A DNA stretch of 64,000 nt from Megalonaias nervosa (taxonomy: Eukaryota; Mollusca; Bivalvia; Unionida; Unionidae): the NCBI GenBank assembly GCA_016617855.1, contig JAECUM010004940.1:30244-94243 (forward strand), in the 5' to 3' direction. Numbering within the stretch: position 1 is the first letter of the stretch; every line of letters starts with the position of its first letter. Positions 24,401-35,329 of the stretch are shown piece after piece. The notes beneath the pieces are model-generated. The model was not told where the DNA came from. It searched no databases and worked only from the letters and a program-made list of their open reading frames with translations. The position numbers were made by a program, and so were the translations under genes.

Positions 24401-26547
24401 CATACCTGTAATGGACATGTGTAATTCATACCTGTAATGGACATGTGCAATTCATACCAATAATGGACATGTGTAATTCATACCTATAATGGACATAAAT
24501 TGTTCATAGCTATAATGGCCATGTGTAATTCGTACCAATAATGGCCATGTGTATTTCATACCTATAATGGACAAGTGTAATTCATACCTATAATGGACAT
24601 AATCCATAGCTATAATGGCCATGTGGAATTTATACCCATAATGGACATAAATAGTTCATACCTATAATGGACATGTGTAATTTATACCTATAATGGATAC
24701 AAATAGTTCATACATATAATGGCCATGTGTAATTTATACCTATAATGGCCATGTGTAATTTATACCTATAATGGACATAAATAGTTCATACCTGTAATGG
24801 ACATGTGTAATTCATACCTGTAATGAACATGTGCAATTCATACCAATAATGGACATGTGTAATTCATACCTATAATGGACATAAATTGTTCATACCTATA
24901 ATGGCCATGTGTAATTCATACCAATAATGGCCATGTGTATTTCATACCTATAATGGACATAAATAGTTCATACCTATAATGGCCATGTGTATTCATATCT
25001 ATAATGGCCATGTGTAATTCATACCAATAATGGACAAGTGTAATTCATACCTATAATGGACATAATCCATAGCTATAATGGCCATGTGGAATTTATACCC
25101 ATAATGGACATAAATAGTTCATACCTATAATGGACATGTGTAATTTATACCTATAATGGATACAAATAGTTCATACATATAATGGTCATGTGTAATTCAT
25201 ACCTATAATGGACATCAATAGTTCATACCAATAATGGTCATGTGTAATTCATGCCTATAATGGACATAAATAGTTCATACCTGTAATGGACATGTGTAAT
25301 TCATACCTGTAATGGACATGTGCAATTCATACCAATAATGGACATGTGTAATTCATACCTATAATGGACATAAATTGTTCATACCTATAATGGCCATGTG
25401 TAATTCATACCAATAATGGCCATGTGTATTTCATACCTATAATGGACATAAATAGTTCATACCTATAATGGCCATGTGTATTCATATCTATAATGGCCAT
25501 GTGTAATTCATACCAATAATGGACAAGTGTAATTCATACCTATAATGGACATAATCCAGAGCTATAATGGCCATGTGGAATTTATACCCATAATGGACAT
25601 AAATAGTTCATACCTATAATGGACATGTGTGATTTATACCTATAATGGATACAAATAGTTCATACATATAATGGCCATGTGTAATTTATGCCTATAATGG
25701 CCATGTGTAATTCATACCTATAATGGCCATGTGTAATTTATACCTATAATGGACATAAATAGTTCATACCTATAATAGACATGTGTAATTCATACCAATA
25801 ACGGACATAAATAGTTCATACCTATAATGGACATAAATAGTTCATACCAATAATGGACATGTGTAATTCATACCTATAATAGACATGTGTAATTCATACC
25901 TATAATGGACATAAATAGTTCATACCTATAATGGACATATGTAATTTAAACCTATAATGGCCATGTGTAATTCATACCTATAATGGACATAAATGGTTCA
26001 TACCTATAATGGACATAAATAGTTCATACCAATAATGGACATGTGTAATTCATACCTATAATGGGCATGTGTAATTCATATCTATAATGGACATGTGTAA
26101 TTCATACCTATAATGGACATGTGTAATTCATACCTATAATGGACATGTGTAATTCATACCTATAATGGACATAAATGGTTCATACCTATAATGGACATAA
26201 ATAGTTCATACCAATAATGGACATGTGTAATTCATACCTATAATGGACATGTGAAATTCATACCTATAATGGATATATGTGATTCATACATATATGCTTA
26301 TAACTAATGCTCATTAATGGTATATGAATTTACTTTACGCATACCTTCTCCAGGCACGTGCGAGAGGTACCGGACCATGGGCGAACACTGTAATCCACTA
26401 GAGAAGGCGAACGGACACTGCGGGTGTGGTCACGGACTGTACTGTCACCGCACGCCTCCAGCCACCATAGCGCCTCTGCACACCCTGCCCAAAATTGATC
26501 GGAGAATGATTCTGCCTGGAACCTACGCGTGCGCTGAAACAGTGTGA
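15515..26547 (+). CDS. gene A: secreted ten-Cys prokineticin/astakine-like protein (3 exons, 128 aa)
   Basis: Exons: 15515-15565, 18690-18831 and 26354-26547. Exon 1 encodes the signal peptide MICTLIVLLVISFVPAQ. The donor CAG/GTAAAA is phase 0; exon 2 follows GTTACAG and ends AATG/GTAATG in phase 1; exon 3 follows TTCTCCAG and ends TGA. Cysteines at about 21, 27, 32, 33, 67, 77, 87, 89, 95 and 124 give C-x5-C-x4-CC-x33-C-x9-C-x9-C-x-C-x5-C-x28-C. This order, with CGCGHGLYC, is that of the prokineticin domain shared by vertebrate prokineticins and arthropod/mollusc astakines, secreted cytokine-like ligands. The CC-to-C loop is longer than in prokineticins and holds a dibasic SRRRA; the N-terminal AVITGA is absent. 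A polyA signal AATAAA is at 26614-26619. Intron 2 (7.5 kb) contains Polinton remnant 2 and a minisatellite. Dickkopf/colipase-type folds are alternatives. Function is inferred; gene structure is strongly supported by its two paralogues. Confidence 0.85.
15674..15913 (+). repeat. 42-bp repeat in intron 1 of gene A, open in frame with exon 1
   Basis: Six units of about 42 bp encode FD-[VI]-x-D-[ED]-[IF]-x-E-L plus a variable four residues (for example FDVRDDFSELDHWS). The frame is open from the exon 1 ATG to TGA at 15911-15913, so a retained intron would give a 132-residue signal-peptide-plus-repeat protein. The same repeat in intron 1 of gene C is out of frame with its signal peptide, so a protein role is doubtful. 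Confidence 0.7.
16046..16233. repeat. 24-bp minisatellite of intron 1
   Basis: Units of ACTGACACTGATGCTATATG plus TATT are repeated about seven times. Three more units lie at 18289-18362 on the far side of the second TIR element. The array runs directly into a (GT)n tract. Confidence 0.85.
16234..17345 (-). mobile_element. SINE copy 2, split by a TIR element
   Basis: The (GT)n tract and ATTTGGATTTTTAACGTAG (to 16307) are the SINE 3' end. The body continues at 17179-17345 (CTTTACCAATTTTTCAG to TTAATGCTGA). Its tRNA head is missing. The two halves are separated exactly by the 866-bp element at 16308-17173. Confidence 0.78.
16308..17173. mobile_element. non-autonomous TIR element, copy 1 (866 bp)
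   Basis: It begins TGTTATGCATA and ends TATTCGTAACA (complement TGTTACGAATA). CGTAG at 16303-16307 and 17174-17178 is a 5-bp target duplication. No coding capacity is visible. The interior (for example CCAACAAGCTTTGTAA, CCTAGAAAAC) is shared with copies 2 and 3. The superfamily is not assigned. Confidence 0.75.
17376..18284. mobile_element. non-autonomous TIR element, copy 2 (about 909 bp)
   Basis: It starts TGTTACGTGTATAGG and ends ATACGTAACG; flanks CTAAC (17371-17375) and CAAAC (18285-18289) look like a target duplication with one change. It is inserted in the 24-bp repeat array next to SINE copy 2. Confidence 0.72.
18371..18436. repeat. (AT)n microsatellite in intron 1 of gene A
   Basis: Pure AT run following the last 24-bp units. 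Confidence 0.95.
19452..19650. repeat. short tandem repeat in intron 2 of gene A
   Basis: About eight imperfect units of AAAGAGTTTGAATTAGATC, roughly 24-28 bp apart. Gene C keeps only two weak copies at about 59370-59425, so the array expanded after the A/C duplication or shrank in C. Confidence 0.8.
20227..20670. repeat. 36-bp tandem repeat, interrupted by a hAT-like MITE
   Basis: Imperfect units of ATGACCCAGTAGCAACAGCA followed by AATTAATGTGGT continue on both sides of the MITE at 20396-20560. Confidence 0.8.
20396..20560. mobile_element. hAT-like MITE, 165 bp
   Basis: Terminal repeats are CAGAAACGGCCCTAG and, in complement, CAGGCCCGGCCCTAG. Flanks CAGTAGCA (20388-20395) and CATTAGTA (20561-20568) form an 8-bp target duplication with two changes. 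GC-rich GGGCCC-containing core, no ORF. CAG termini and 8-bp duplications are typical of hAT elements. Confidence 0.78.
21310..22400 (-). pseudogene. Polinton/adintovirus-like major capsid protein (remnant 2)
   Basis: On the - strand, in order: IPGNVDVATIILEFARYSDD (about 22285-22225), RTVGPTMIFLK, then LSRKNRNKDAIWSDAG and GKVKLEKSSVWIPLL (about 21940-21840), and DTGLQISQQDLHALHPMYYF with SLEHLELF (21479-21395). The 'NKDAIW...GKV-x-L...WIP' block and 'GLQIS..D...YP-YYF' end are hallmark hexon-like capsid segments. Frames change several times and stops are present. It lies in intron 2 of gene A, opposite to that gene. Confidence 0.7.
22400..22980 (-). pseudogene. capsid-module gene remnants between penton and major capsid
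   Basis: Two overlapping - frames are open: one of 119 codons from 22974 (Arg-rich, with MRFVDSIKRSAVDRMKQMGS) and one of 105 codons from 22738 (with SNVEWIWKAELS and GAPVLVDRSKFGFQYYSYPD). The first may be a minor capsid protein similar in position to that at 43.3 kb. The second runs directly toward the major capsid segments and may be its N-terminal part. Assignment is by position only. Confidence 0.4.
23070..23690 (-). pseudogene. penton-like minor capsid protein (remnant 2)
   Basis: The N-terminal part shows SWHNIELTLGAYDTEAINEE and the C-terminal part GVAVQGYILFRFST, NNRLTNIRF and MDQDKYVVDMCGE. These align in order with the penton-like gene at 2.25-3.56 kb (GSYQIE; LQQGYILYSFTP; LTDQQGHRLDLRD). 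Here the two parts are close together, without the charged helical insert of remnant 1. Several stops are present. Confidence 0.6.
23950..26294. repeat. 26-bp minisatellite, about 90 units, with higher-order structure
   Basis: Units are TTCATACCTATAATGGACAT plus GTGTAA or AAATAG, with frequent CCAATAATGG and GGCCAT variants. A multi-unit block recognisable by ATGTGGAATTTATACCCATA recurs near 24621, 25084 and 25573, so segments of some 18-19 units were themselves duplicated. The array stops about 60 bp before exon 3 of gene A. No spacers, so not CRISPR. Confidence 0.95.
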
Positions 26548-28350
26548 TGAGAGACGGTGGTTCCATATGTAATACTGAAGGTTTTTTGGTTTGTTTTGTT
26601 TAAAAATAAGCAAAATAAAAACATTATTCTTGAACCTTACAATTGGGATTAAATACAATGTCTAAAACGTATGTGCTTGGTTGGTTTTTATTCAAAATAA
26701 GCATATAGCATAAGGATTAAAAATACAATTATAAGTATGCCCCCCCCCCCATATCAACAATATATTATGTACATATCTTTTGAGGAAAATGTCTTAATTC
26801 AGCCTATTATGACAGGACGCTATTGGACCAGAATAATTTCTCTCAGACTCTAGTCGCCAACACATGAAACAATATAGCAAATCCACAGACATATGTGACA
26901 GTGGATAAAACAATATTCAGCTAATTCTAATATTTCCTCAGTAAGATTTATGTATAGTTACTTAGCATCCTTAAGGAGTTTTTGCGGTACACCACTTTTC
27001 AGACAAAAACAAACTGTGAAAAGCTTACACTAAGAACGTATTCAAGCACTAAGATGTGCATGCACGTGAATCTAAAGTTCATAAGATGCAGCACTATTCC
27101 AGGCAACATTAATTAAGACATTATGATAGTTTTCTGAAGTTTTGTTTACCGTACACATGCTGCTCTTCACTAACACAAACAACAGGCATTGACGCAAATA
27201 GAGGTTTTGTTTACCATACAATTATTGTTCTTCTATAATAGTGACCACAGGTGTTAAGGCATATTAAAGTTTTATGGGGTTTTGTTTTTAATACAAACTA
27301 CAGGCGTTTAAGCTCTTCGATACCACAGATCACAGGCATTAAAGCTCTCCCATAACACAGACCACAAGTGTTTAAGCGTTAGGAGGCTTTCTGGGGATAT
27401 TGTTACCATAGACGTATTGGTCATAACCTCATGTGTAAAGTGATAATGAATAGTTGCTTAGAAAATGGATTATTATTGAAAATAAAAACAATATTTCAGT
27501 ATATAAAAAAAACCCATATAATCGAAACTCCATAATTGGCATATGTTGAAGACTAGGTTAGAATCTTGTTAAACATATTGATGGGTTATCAAACCAAAGT
27601 ATAGGTACCGGTCTCTTGACATTCAGTCACGCACATCACAGCGCAGTAGGGTAGACTTCGAACGTAGGGTATATGCTTTCTCACTTGCACATCAGTAAAT
27701 AAATTGCAGGAGAAGTGACATAAAAGAATGTGTTCGCCTTTGTTTAGATTTCAAGCAACATAAAAGAAATATGTTAATGTCAGTTAGATCTCAAACCAGT
27801 GAAGTATTTATGGCCTGAGAATCGATTAGTATTTTTTAAATAACGTCATTGAGGTAAGGTTGCATTGAAATAATCGTCACATCCAACTCACATATTTATT
27901 AAGTACTCTCCAAAAGAACAACTTCCGCTGTTCTTCATATATTCCCCGTAACTTTTTTTTTTCATGCCAGAGATCTGAAATCAAGTTTGTGTCGGTAAAT
28001 TTCCGCAGGTCTAATGGTGCCCCCAAAAGCGGAGAAAGTTTGGCTTGAATTAAAAAAGGTTACCAAAGAGCAAATTATTTGGACCCATTTTCGAACATTT
28101 ACTTCAGCACTTTTCTCGAGCGAGTTGCGCATATCAAACTGCAACCAAATATGACTGACTAGCTGTGCATAACCATTACGAAGACGTTAGCTAAAGATCG
28201 TGCCGCCTATCCCCAGAATCTTATCTTCGCTCTCGATTTGTTCTCAACCCAAATTTAACAGAGCCCCTCCCTGCCTCACGTCAGGTTGTAAATTACATCT
28301 CACTAGTAGTTAAGCTTTGAATCAAATAAGGAGGGGTTGAATTATTGAGA
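26548..28350. other. intergenic spacer between genes A and B
   Basis: It holds the gene A 3' end with AATAAA at 26614-26619. Beyond that there are only short chance ORFs. Loosely repeated 'ACACAGACCACAGG-GTT-AAG' phrases occur at 27.17-27.4 kb. Confidence 0.5.
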
Positions 28351-31300
28351 ATGGAAATAAGTTTTGAAGTTGTATTCTTCTTGGCCTTGGTTCACACGAT
28401 CAGTTCTACACCGGTATGTGACTGCTACTTTTCATATTTTCTTTGCATCTAAAATCCTGCAATGTACAAATAGCACGTAAAATTGAACAATGTGTACAAA
28501 CAGCCTGTAGAAATGAGCAATATTCATGAATTATGGAAACATGTTCTCGTTGAGAGAATGCGGACTGAGTCAAGACCTAACAAATAATTCTTCATACAAT
28601 ATCGTCAAAATTAGTTCTAATAAAAGAATTAAAACCCCATTATCAAACATATTCGTTGCGAGTGGAGCACACAAGAATGGCACTGTATCGTGTCATATGC
28701 ATGATTTTAGCATATTTATCAAATAATATTGATTTTGTTTTGGCCCTTGTACATTGCTGAATTTAAGCAAGCGGTCTTATAGAGAGGTAAATATGTAGGC
28801 AGACCTAGAAATACTCTGGACATGGAGATATCAATTGGTTTTGTCCAGTAGTATGTTAGAGATGCGAATGTGGTGACAGAAGTGATGCTAGTCTTAAAAA
28901 TAAATTATAAACACTGATAGACTACACCATGCTAACGACTGAAGATAAACAAAATAATTGTAGCCAAGGTGTTTTTCCTATTACAAATATTCTTAGATAT
29001 ATTAAAACGTATTCATTTTGGAATTTAGTCGGAACATAAAAAAGCAGAATTATTTCACATTCTTAAATCGTATGCGCATTACTGGTCAATATTCAAGATA
29101 ACCAACTTGGTTCACTGGGGGAAACAAATAAAAAAGGTAAAAAGATTTTTCCAGAGTAATTTGAAGATTTTTTCTTAACTAAACTAAATTTAAATAAATG
29201 TAATCCTGAAAATTGTACCTTTAATTACTGAAGAGTTCCTAAGGCAAAACATCCAAAGTGTTTGTATCCACCGAATCTGACTTCTAAAAAACAATTTACC
29301 GCAAAAGACTTCTGGCAATTTACCCAGTTTTTGAATTTTACAAGATAAAAACTAATTTAAAATTTAGTAGTATTGCCATCGGTGTCATGTAGATCTTAAT
29401 GATTCATTAACTTAAAACTTAATCACAAACGTCAATTATCACAATAGATAAAATAATTTCATCATTTTTATAAATTTTAGTGTTAATGCTGTCAGTTCCA
29501 TATAGATACGAATGATTCATTAACTTAAAACTTAGCCACAAACCTCACTTATCGCAACAGATATAATAATATCATCGTTTTTGTAAAATGTAGGAATTTT
29601 AGAGTTATAGTATTTTATTAATATTAGACCTGGCAGCATAAACTTTATAGAAAGCTAAGTGCCCAAAATTTTTTAAATTATGAAGTATTAAAGACTGGTA
29701 GATATGTAGGCTTAATAGAGATAACAAGTATGTTGAAGTATTAAACTCGGCCAGAACTAAAACAGCAGCAATAAATGTGGAAAATCTTGACGAGTTCCGC
29801 AAGGGATCTAATACCGAGGGAACACGTGCGTAAGCATGATCGAGATCGATTATTTTCCTGTTTCAAACATCCTCAGTCGTTGTTAGCTAAAGGATTTTTA
29901 AACGCGTGAATACTGCAAATCATTTTTTCCAATCACCTAATGACCACACATCACGAAACTCTAATTTCATACATGCATGGTTTTCTCTTGTTTCACATTC
30001 GTTTGACTTAATAGTAAGCCTCTCCGAATTGAAGATAAGTACTTCACGCAATGCAATACCAGAACCGATACAACACCTAATACACATAATTTATTCCTAT
30101 TTCAAAGTATTAAACGCCGTATACCTAAAAATATCCAGATAATTCCTTGAGTTCAGAAATTAGAGAGGGTCCATTTTCCTCAACTAATCCATGTTGTCAT
30201 ATAGTCTCGTGAATACTATGTTATGAGCTCAGCTCCTATAAATTGGCTAATTAGGCGGGTTAAGGAATATCTTCCCAACACCGAGTCCCCTTAACCAGCA
30301 AATAATCAATGAAATGTAACAAAGCTACAAACAGACACGTAAATACAAATAGCACATGCCCTTAGTTTAATACACTGTTTTGACGGTCTATCTTTATAGT
30401 CTAATGGCGTGTTTACTAATGGCTCTATGGTATATTTTAAAAAATGATTATTAAGATACCAGCAGAATACTGATCTTATGTTCTTTACCGTTCATTTCTG
30501 GGGGTATTTTATTTTACGTTTTACATATTTTTGTACACTTTCTGTCCTAGATTTCGTACCTTGTTAGTATCTATTTTCAGTAAGAAAAGACGCATAAAAC
30601 ACCATCTTTGCTGTTTTACTGTTTTATCCCTGAACATTTAACCTTTGCCCAATTCACTTACATATTTACCTTATTTTTGACAGCATTAAATCCAGAAAAT
30701 CCAGTTTTGTTATGTTTTAATGATTACTCTTAATTTTATTTTTCATGCAGACTGTTTTTATTTAGTAAGTATTTTTAACATTTATTTTATACTTTTATAA
30801 AAATACACGCCTTTTTCGCCAACATTATGAAAATTAAAACTTGCAAAATCTGGTATCTATTCTATCAGTATTCAATAGAACTGAATTAGTTATTACATCA
30901 AAAATTAGTCATAAACCTCATTGATCCTTATCGCTATAACAAGTATCTAATTTATAAGGTAAGTGTTTATGAGCAGTAATTTTATTTCAGAAGAATATAA
31001 AATATTTGACAACACAGAATTAGTAAATCATTTAATCAAAGAGCTTATATCTAAATAGATGTGTACTATACATTTTTTTTTTTTTAAAAATCCCTAGATG
31101 AAGATAAGTAGAAAAAGATGCAGTCTGCCATTAAAGTAGGTAGCCGAAACTGATAAAGAAAAATCAACACCAAGAAAACTTATATTTTCCAAATATAGAA
31201 GATGCTGGCTAAATTGTATACGGAACCAACACCTAGAGATAGAAAAATAATTAAAACAAACAAAAAGTCTTAATTTCATTCAAGGCGTAAGAGAGTTTTA

Positions 31301-31414
31301 AGTCAATAATTAAAACAATGCATACAATAACAAAGGTAACAGCTAAAAGATTCACGCAAAAAAGTACTAATTAATATACCAAAGGACCAAACGTTGTAGA
31401 AAACTAAGTGTTCA

Positions 31415-31490
<76 letters not shown>

Positions 31491-32053
31491 GTACACACTG
31501 AAGTTGAAAGTGTTTTGGGTCGGGGTTATATCATTAAATCTTACGCGTTGATAGAAGATTAGATATTACTGAGTGTGTTTGTATTTCTGTGTGTCTGTGT
31601 GTTTGTGTGTGTGTGTGTGTGATAAGGAACAGTGCCTTCCATAGAATTCTTGGAGATCGTCATTTGATTCAAATATTACACGGTAACACTGTAAAACACA
31701 ATTTACAATGTAACGCAGGGGACGGTGTGTCACTCGGATCTTGAATGCGGGAATGGAGAGTGCTGTTACATCCCAAGTCCGTTCCAAGTGGTCAGCAAGA
31801 GACAAGCCGTCCTGCCGCTACAGCCAATCAGTCTCACCAGCGATTCAGGTAATGCTATCACAGCAGTCATTATGGTAGATTTTGTGATGTCATGCACAGA
31901 ACACTTGCATTCTGGCTGGTACTCGGGCGGCAAAAACATGCACTCAGGAGAATGACATATGATATGGAATCCCGGTGAATATTCACGAAAACAGGATCTT
32001 ATCTTGCTTAAATATCCATTCCAAAATCAATTTAGAAAATACCTGTGGTTCCC

Positions 32054-32111
<58 letters not shown>

Positions 32112-32710
32112 ATAAACTGACAACGAACAGTGCAAAACTAGTATCTAACTAGCCTGGGCGCTTTTGACTCTTAATGAGTCTTTTTCAAAGGCATATACAA
32201 AACATAGACAAGACAAACAAATAAAACAGAAAAACCGTAGTGTTTGTAAAATTTTACATGGCTGTTTTTACAAGAATTAAAACTCCAAATGTATTATGTT
32301 TCAGCTAGTTTATATCAACTTGTTGCGGATACTGGAAATTATTTGTATTAACCTAGAAATCGATGAGCCATGTATTGTTTATAATATCGTTTATGTAATC
32401 AAAGTGAGAAAAAAAAAATACAAAATAAAGAAATAACATTTATGGAGCAAACCTTTTTGCTGATAATTACCGTTCTTTGATCATTGATGAAACTAGTCTA
32501 AGGTAATTTTCTGCAGGCACGTGCGAGCAGTACAGGACACTAGGCGAGCACTGCAACCAAATAGAGAAGATGAATGGACACTGTGGGTGTGGTCCCGGAC
32601 TGTACTGTCACCATACGCCTCCGTCCACGCTGGAACCTATGCAAGCAGCCCTCTCCATTGTCCGAAGAAGGCCATTGCCAGGAACTTACGAGTGTGCTGC
32701 AACAGCGTGA
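28351..32710 (+). CDS. gene B: secreted ten-Cys prokineticin/astakine-like protein (3 exons, 128 aa)
   Basis: Exons: 28351-28413, 31719-31848 and 32517-32710. Exon 1 encodes MEISFEVVFFLALVHTISS plus TP, a 21-residue signal peptide, and ends at CCG/GTATGT in phase 0. Exon 2 follows AACGCAG and ends TCAG/GTAATG in phase 1. Exon 3 follows TTCTGCAG. The protein has cysteines at about 25, 31, 36, 37, 67, 77, 87, 89, 95 and 124, with GECCYIPSPFQVVSKRQA and NGHCGCGPGLYC. Domain, splice phases and length equal gene A, but exon 1 and the loops differ more than A differs from C, so B is the older branch. PolyA signal AATAAA at 32747-32752. Dibasic KR and RRR occur in the two Cys-free loops. The family role (cytokine-like ligand) is inferred from the domain. 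Confidence 0.85.
29370..29595. repeat. diverged tandem duplication in intron 1 of gene B
   Basis: Two units of about 118 bp share AATGATTCATTAACTTAAAA and CACAAACxTCA-TTATC. A weaker third trace is near 30870-30950. Confidence 0.6.
31418..31485. repeat. (AT)n microsatellite in intron 1 of gene B
   Basis: Pure AT run. Confidence 0.95.
32057..32108. repeat. (AT)n microsatellite in intron 2 of gene B
   Basis: Pure AT run directly before a possible retroelement fragment. Confidence 0.95.
32109..32200 (-). mobile_element. possible Penelope-like element end with degenerate hammerhead-like fold
   Basis: On the - strand GACTCATTAAGAGTC forms a 5-bp hairpin (loop ATTAA), flanked by TTTGAAAAA before and AAAAGCGCCC after. 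In the hammerhead ribozymes of Penelope-like elements the equivalents are CUGAUGA and GAAA. Both core parts are altered here, so any ribozyme would be dead. The class call is a weak inference. Confidence 0.25.
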
Positions 32711-33802
32711 CGCGAGATGGTGGTTGCCGGTGGAATGGTTTTCCAAAATAAAATATTAGGCGTGTGTCTGGCATAGCATATTAAATGAAATTTCAAATAA
32801 ATTCTTTGTTCTAAAAAACTGTAATTGATTCATATTTAATAATTAACATGAAGCAAATTAAGATAAAATAAAATACAAAAATTGTCTGTTTGACCTCATA
32901 TATTATCAAATCAATCTCCAGGAGAAAACTATCTTTGTTCAACTTGACTCCGTAGACATGAAACTATTGGAGCAGAAAATGTTCGCTCATACTCAAAATA
33001 GCAACATCAGAAACTATCTGTACAGTTCCCTGGTAAGCTTAACAATTTGGTAAACACTATTCAGCTAATTTTAAAATTTTGTTCAGTTCGACCTCTATTT
33101 ATTAACATAAAATTTACCACACAAATTCTTGAGCTTTTAGCCAAATATTTATACTCTTGAAATTTCGTTAGTACGGGGCCTGGTTTTCGAAGGCCATGGA
33201 TCATATAATCAGTGTATGGAATCCAAATGTATGAACAAATCAAAGACGAAAGCAGAAGAAAAGCAATAATAAAAAGCAATATTTTACTTCATTCCAGCCA
33301 TTTAATTTTGCGTTCACTCATTATGCCATTCATAAACTCGTTGTTTATAACGGTATATAATACATTAAAGATGACATTAACGCTGTTTATTACGGAACAG
33401 AGTACGTTTACAATGACAGTAAATATATGACAGTTCTAGCGGAGTATAATATTTTACACGAACTAACTCTTGTAGGAATGCGAAAATACAAAACAAAAGA
33501 GTAAACATTTCTAGAACACTAGCGCAACACTACATGGGTACAACAACCCTCTATTCATATTATCATAAAGTCTGTCATGAGTAGTCGAATGTCAGAAAAC
33601 TATTGCCATTATGCAAATAACACACCTTAGTGAGACCGTTCCGTACGCCGTACAAGCAAAGTGTGTTTAATAATCACCTAGCATCAGATTAGGAAATGAT
33701 TAACGGTTTGTATGTGTATTACGCTACAACCTTGTGAAGAGTTTCCGAACTGACATAATGGAGCGTTAACAAAGAGATGATGTTGTAATGACATCAATAT
33801 AC
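32711..33802. other. downstream flank of gene B, no gene
   Basis: Contains the polyA signal at 32747-32752. The remainder is AT-rich with chance ORFs only. Confidence 0.45.
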
Positions 33803-33997
33803 GCCATACTAGATATAGAGAGACCATTGACTTTCCTGGATGCCATACTACATATAGCGAGACCATGGACTTTCCTGGATGTCATACTAGCTAAAGCGAG
33901 ACCATGGACTTTCCTGGATGCCATTCTAGATAAAGCGAGACCATGGACTTTCCTGGATGCCATACTAGACAAAGCAAGACCGTTGACTTTTTTATAT
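33803..33997. repeat. 39-bp minisatellite, five units
   Basis: Unit GCCATACTAGATAAAGCGAG plus ACCATGGACTTTCCTGGAT. Because 39 is a multiple of three, both strands show open repeat ORFs; these are artefacts. Confidence 0.9.
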
Positions 33998-34329
33998 AAA
34001 TGTCTAAGCTTGAGAGCGCTAAAATCTCACTATCCAGTTTAAACCGGTTAACTAGTTAATCCTTTTAAACCAATTTTCAAACTAACATGTAATCATCCGC
34101 CATTTGCACTTTTGGAAACAAACAGAGAATCACCTTTTATAAAAACTTTATTTGAGACCGCTTTTCTTTACTACTGCGTGAAAACAACAACAACAAAGCA
34201 ACAACAACAACAAAAACACAACATTAAGTCTGACCGCTGATGTTTACCCTTGGCTCCTGCTTTTAACATCTGGGCCGCCTTACTTTTCAAATCGTACGAC
34301 TCCTTTCGTAGTGGGTTTCGAGAGGCTCT

Positions 34330-34382
34330 GTTAAAAACGACTAATTTAAAGGCCATTGACCTTTAAATTAGTTGTTTTTAAC
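34330..34382. repeat. long perfect hairpin, 23-bp arms
   Basis: GTTAAAAACGACTAATTTAA plus AGG (34330-34352) and its complement (34360-34382) enclose a seven-base loop; the only difference is a G.U-type pair. No ORF or known structural RNA was recognised. Confidence 0.7.
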
Positions 34383-34440
34383 GTGACCTTACGAAACTCA
34401 CACATAAAATAAATATAGGAAAAAACGCCAGCACATATGA

Positions 34441-34661
34441 GTAGTAGTTAATAGTGGGATTTCTACCACACACCTCCCTTTTAAAGTGTGGAGCCAGGGT
34501 TCCGAGATGATCCCCTTTTAACCCATCTTATTGTACCAAATATGATAAAAAATACGTTTAGGATTGTACACGAAAACTTGGTCAATTTGTCAAATCCGGT
34601 CCCCGGGGTTCACACTTGAAATAGGGGTGTGTTCTAGAAACTGCCCAATATTAACTACTAC
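34441..34661. mobile_element. MITE with about 45-bp terminal inverted repeats (221 bp)
   Basis: The left end GTAGTAGTTAATAGTGGG and the complement of the right end GTAGTAGTTAATATTGGG match, and similarity continues through TTTCTA..ACACACC. No ORF. It lies about 700 bp before the first recognisable gene of remnant 3; I cannot exclude that it is related to that element's end. Confidence 0.62.
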
Positions 34662-35329
34662 TGCAATATTAAATCGGGTTATTGGTGTTTGTTACATAAC
34701 ATTTGTTATCTCAATATGAGAAAACTTTATAACGGTAGAGGAAGTTCAACTGTTGGTTCGTCCTCGACAAGTAGTATAACCGCCTTAGTGATTAAGAATA
34801 TCTCATCGTCGCACTAGTACAAAGATAATCTGACATTTTCACTGATTGTTTATCAGAGGTGAGCATTGTTTGTATTTTGATCTTGTTTATTCCCATACGA
34901 CAATTGTAGTAGATCCTAGACTAGTCCAGGTCAATGGTTATTTTGGCTAGGTTTGATTATAGGTTGGGTCATGCAAATTATTGGATCTCTCAACTAGAGC
35001 TTCTTTCAGTTGTTCAAATAGTTTGAATTATTGGCTCTCATCAAGTCTGATCAGTAACAACTAAAGTCTGTCGAGTCCAGCTTAAAAAAGGTACCAGAGA
35101 TTTTTTTATCAAGTGTTACAAGTGGTTTATTTTTTTAAATTAAGATATCTTTAACTCTGGTTAATTTTTCTGTTACTGATATCAAGTTTTTGAATTTTAT
35201 TATTTCGTTGATTACTTCTGCAATGTTCATTATTATTACAGTTTAGATAAAATTTTATATACTTGACAAAGTAATCTGTTAGTGTAATTTGTCAGGTTCC
35301 AGCCTAAGTCTAAAACCAACATTTTCTAG

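Noticed and set aside
33766..34042. Opposed repeat ORFs
   Set aside because: A 39-bp minisatellite with unit length divisible by three keeps both strands open.
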